Origin: Synaphobranchus kaupii
Lineage: Eukaryota; Chordata; Actinopteri; Anguilliformes; Synaphobranchidae
Reading direction: 5' to 3'
Assembly (NCBI GenBank): GCA_029718625.1
Contig: JAINUF010000028.1
Span: forward strand, 1,236,328 to 1,300,327
DNA length: 64,000 nt
Below are positions 60,533 through 64,000 of the stretch, piece by piece (position 1 is the first letter of the stretch; the number at the start of each line of letters is the position of its first letter). The translations under genes and the position numbers were made by a program. The notes under the pieces are model-generated. The model saw only the letters and a list, made by a program, of their open reading frames with translations. It ran no database searches and had not been told where the DNA came from.

Positions 60533-63500
60533 GGCTTATGCCCTGCTCAGCACTTGATACTGACATCGAGCCTTTTTACAAGTTATACTTCACAGGAAAT
60601 GGCTGAACAAAGCGGAACTACAAACTATTCTGTCCAAGCTGTGTTCTGCAATAGTTTGCACAAGCTAACTATGGCTCTGTTCTTGGCTGTGCTCAGTACT
60701 GTGATATTTGTGTCTCTTGAAGCACAAACAACTTGCATTTAACATGTTTACTTCGGGTTATAGAACAACATATTCGACAGACCACTGAAGCCTCAGTCAA
60801 AACTTAAGATGAACACAATGATGCTCCATCATCTGACATACTACTTGATAAACTGGGTACAAGCAAGCAAGACCACATTGAAATCCATTGCTTCTGTGTA
60901 CAAACAAGCCCTTACGGTCCTGGACAGAAAGCCAAATAGCCATCACCACTGCTATGTCCTACGAACGCACAACTTGCTGAGCTGGGAAAACACCGTAAAA
61001 CAGTGCAGATGTTTGTCTTCTTTATAAAACTCTAAATGGCCCCGCCCCCTCAGCACCTTAGTTAAGCAGAAATCTACAAACAGCTCAAGCAGGTCTGCAG
61101 TAAGGCTGCATAGTTACAGGAAGGAATAGTGTTTTTAGTAACTGCATTCTGAGTTTCAACCACAGACGCCTGGACCACACTGCCGCCATGCATACATACG
61201 AGCTTGCATATCGCTTCGCTCCTTTGCCCAGTCAATTACGTCATGGCTAAACGACAACCAACGATGCATGCAGCGTTTACACCAATACCCTGCATACTTT
61301 AGTGTTTCCTGTTTATTTTGCTGTTTTGTTTATTTCTTTGATCATGATTAGTCTTGTATGTTGACCGCTACATACAACACGTTACCGTGTGCTATATTTT
61401 GCTTTGTTTGCATTCCACATGCTATACTCTTGTGTCTGATTTTTTGTGTGTGCCCGTCTTATTCATTTTAAATAGATTTGTATTGCACTTTTTTTCCCCA
61501 GAGAACTATCACAACGACATAAAATAAAACTTCAGATACTTAAATTATAAAAATGGTTTTATGTAAGGGGGGAGTGTAAGGTTCAGAGAACCAAGCGCCA
61601 CAACCAAGGGATCTAAAAGTGTATATCGTGAGAAATAAACTCTCCACAAAGCGGACAGCTCCGCAGTAGAAGGGGATATAAAAAAAAATGGGAATCAAAA
61701 CCTCCTGGCGTAAGCCAACACAAAAACAACCCCAAAAGAGGGCAAACTCGGCAATCGCGAGTAATCAAACAACAAAATAACCTCACGTTCTCACACAAGA
61801 AGCGTATAACTGGAGGTCAGAGAAAAACAAAAGAAAGCCTGTGTAGAAAGAACACGGGCGAAAGAAACGAAATAGAAATAGAACCTGTTACCTACAGCTC
61901 TACGTGCGAAAGAGCTGAACAAAAGGTAACAGGTAGAGGAGTATAAAAGGAGAACGAGAGAAAAGGAAACAAAAAGACTAAATAAATCTTTACCCTAACG
62001 CAAACCGGACTACCTACGTTTCTTATTTGTAACAACCAGAAACGTAGAGACCGCAATCCTATACCTTACCGACTTCGATGTCAAATAGCAAAGACAATAT
62101 CGAAGCGTCGGAAAAGCGGAAGTCCTGGGCTATTTATAACCGGCAGGAAATCCAAAACAGGTGAAAGGGATAATTGCCGGGCGAGAGGCAAACACTGAAA
62201 CAGAGGCGGAAAAAATCCTATAGATTGCCCCGACGTCGCCAAAAGAAAGAACGACCGCAGAAACAACTGGAGGCTGCCAGAAACCATGACAGTTTTAGTC
62301 AGTTTAAATTGGATTATGAACATTATTGAGATGCATAGATGGTCTAGACTCTAGAGAGTGGTGGTAATGCTTACAGTGCACTTCAGTACAGATACAGTAC
62401 CTCCTATACTGTCTCATTGATTTTGGGCAGCAGTGTCCCGTCACTCATCACTAGTGAGTTCAAATGTATTTGTACTAAGTCTGTTTCCTAAGTTCAGCAG
62501 TAGTCTTAGTCCTTGGGAAGTTGTTGGGCCTCCTCGAGCATGTTATTCTTCAGTCACACTGTTAGTGTCAGTCAGCAGAGAACTCAGGATCCCTATCAAA
62601 CGTTATTTTGACATCCCTCCTCGCATCAGTTGCTGAGTAATTGTGAACTGAGGAATGTCATTGTGAAGTTTTCACCCAAGCAGGATGGGTTGCTTTGATA
62701 TGTCTTTAATGTTGGGATATTGCCATTTGCAGTGCACTTCTCACAGAAAAGTGTAACTGACTGAAGTGGACATGATGGAATTATCAGGGCAAAGGGGCGG
62801 TGCTAATTGTCCTTGTCATGTAAAGGAACAGAAAAACAAATAGAAAATCATGAAAACCTGTTTTATTTTGATAGTGCTTTTTGTAGAGGTTATGCCCAGC
62901 TATTTCCTACTAAGAGAAAATAAACTCACAAAAGCATCAAGAATAAATAGTTAAAAACAAGCAGGTATTATACATATACATATACCAAACATTAAGAGAA
63001 AGAATGCAAAAACGAAATGATTGTAAAATAAAACATGAATCTAAAATAAAACAATGTCTTCCAGAGTGGCAGATGTAATAAGATGCAGCCATTATGTCTG
63101 TTAAACATTTGACAAGCACTGATACTGGTTCTTTAAAATGAACATATTATACATTTTGAAATTTGCCCTTTGTGTCTGAAAAAAATATTAAAAATATTAA
63201 ATTAATCTTTAATCTCCAACTTTTTCAAGTTTAAAAAAATAAATTTGATACTGAAATGTGAGTTTCCTTTGCTGCTCAGGGAATTGTGTTGGCAGCCTGG
63301 ACGTACTTAATCTGTCTGCTTTACAGGTGTTTTGCACTGAAACTTTGAGTTTAAATTGAATGGGCTGAGTGTGTCCAGATCCCTTAGCACAGTGTAAAGA
63401 CTTATTTGTCTGCATCAATGAGAGCTGTCCATAGGAGGGAAGCTCTCCATTGCATTGGTCCTCCAGGGCTTTGCTGCTCTAATCACTCCACAGGCTGGGT

Positions 63501-63906
63501 TGACTCTTGGGTTTCAGGTTCACCTGCAACAGTGGAAGTGGAGAAATGTTCAGTCTTTATCACACAGCCTTTCTTGGTCAAACCTGGAAACGGTGACATT
63601 CAAAATCACAAACTGTAATTTGTACTTGCTGGCTTTGAGTGGTCTAGTGCTGTGTGTGGCTGGATTTGATTTTATTTCTACATTTTTTCTTTATTGGATG
63701 ATTACTGATGTTCATTTACCTTTTCATATTCTGATGTGTCTAACATAACATCCTAATATATTTATACGATTTAGCCCACACAGAACCACAATCTGTTAAT
63801 TTATGCAAGTCCTCTTTCTGCCTAAATCATACATTTATATATTTATATGAACTTAAGAATTAAAAGGGCGGAGACTCTAGTGATAAGATTCTTTGAACCG
63901 TTGGTT
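60533..63906. other. Intergenic DNA between gene 5 (3' end) and gene 4 (5' end)
   Basis: To about 62.3 kb it matches 41.7-43.4 kb. From 62.4 kb it matches the type B flank at 14.05-15.6 kb. It lacks the 289-bp hAT and, near 62.63 kb, a short stretch that other copies have. No gene seen. Confidence 0.6.
62342..62356. other. Probable hAT excision footprint
   Basis: Where the other three copies have GTCTAGAG, element, GTCTAGAG, this copy reads GTCTAGA, C, TCTAGAG. Two near-complete target copies remain with the joining bases changed, the usual scar of hAT excision. An uninserted site would have only one GTCTAGAG. Confidence 0.7.
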
Positions 63907-64000
63907 TCAGTACCACGGTCCCCTGTCTTCATTCAAAACTGAAAGATGTTGAGTACTTGGCTGTTGTGTCCCAGTGCTAGTGTCCTCGGTTTGTGGCCTT
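63907..64000 (-). CDS. Gene 5: 3' end of a type B receptor gene (cut by window edge)
   Basis: The minus strand reads RPQTEDTSTGTQQP onward and ends in TGA (63907-63909), as in the last exon of gene 2. The flanking 62.4-63.9 kb matches 14.05-15.6 kb next to gene 2. The membrane segment and ectodomain lie to the right of the window. Whether this copy is intact cannot be seen. Confidence 0.7.
   Translation of the reverse strand, partial: RPQTEDTSTGTQQPSTQHLSVLNEDRGPWY

Overview
The window is teleost-fish-like nuclear DNA. It is AT-rich and intron-rich, with consensus GT/AG splice sites, hAT-type MITEs, the 3' half of an L2/Rex1-type LINE, a fish-type retroposon tail and many satellites. Every protein-coding gene I can support lies on the minus strand. 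No rRNA, tRNA, CRISPR array or prokaryotic feature was seen. The long open frames of the TTACA satellite and of the 45-bp repeat are not genes.

The main content is a tandem array of near-identical immunoglobulin-superfamily receptor genes, read right to left: the 3' end of gene 5 (63907-64000), gene 4 (60532 to 44861), gene 3 (41644 to 25406), gene 2 (22084 to 15595) and gene 1 (11965 to beyond the left edge). I assembled the exons by hand from splice sites and phase. The template is gene 3: signal peptide (exon phase 1), four Ig domains each on one phase 1-1 exon, a transmembrane exon and five small cytoplasmic exons, about 563 aa in all. The four-domain layout, the N-glycosylation sites, a D3 ending in an IgV-like strand G, and a D4 with a WxC motif in place of DxGxYxC resemble the CD4/LAG-3 group. 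That assignment is from family knowledge and was not tested by search.

Two kinds of 3' end occur on almost the same ectodomain. Type A (genes 1, 3, 4) has an uncharged membrane segment and a tail with ITIM-like motifs (LQYLAL, VVYASI) plus YSNI. Type B (genes 2, 5) has a single last exon with a Lys inside the membrane segment and a short tail without tyrosine motifs, as in receptors that pair with ITAM adaptors. The layout suggests inhibitory/activating paired receptors made by exchanging the 3' exons within an intron near 15.8 kb.

Several copies are damaged. Gene 1 has a +1 C in the D4 exon and a rearranged 5' end. Gene 2 has an in-frame TAG at the start of D4. Gene 4 has a 2-bp deletion that replaces the last ITIM with an unrelated tail. 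Only gene 3 reads intact throughout.

The rest is introns and intergenic DNA shared by the copies: a TIR element with a nested hAT MITE and a 45-bp VNTR (D2-D3 intron), a 58-bp minisatellite (24 versus 17 copies), a TTACA satellite grown from a retroposon tail, a 289-bp hAT MITE with a likely excision footprint in one copy, and a 730-765 bp hAT MITE.
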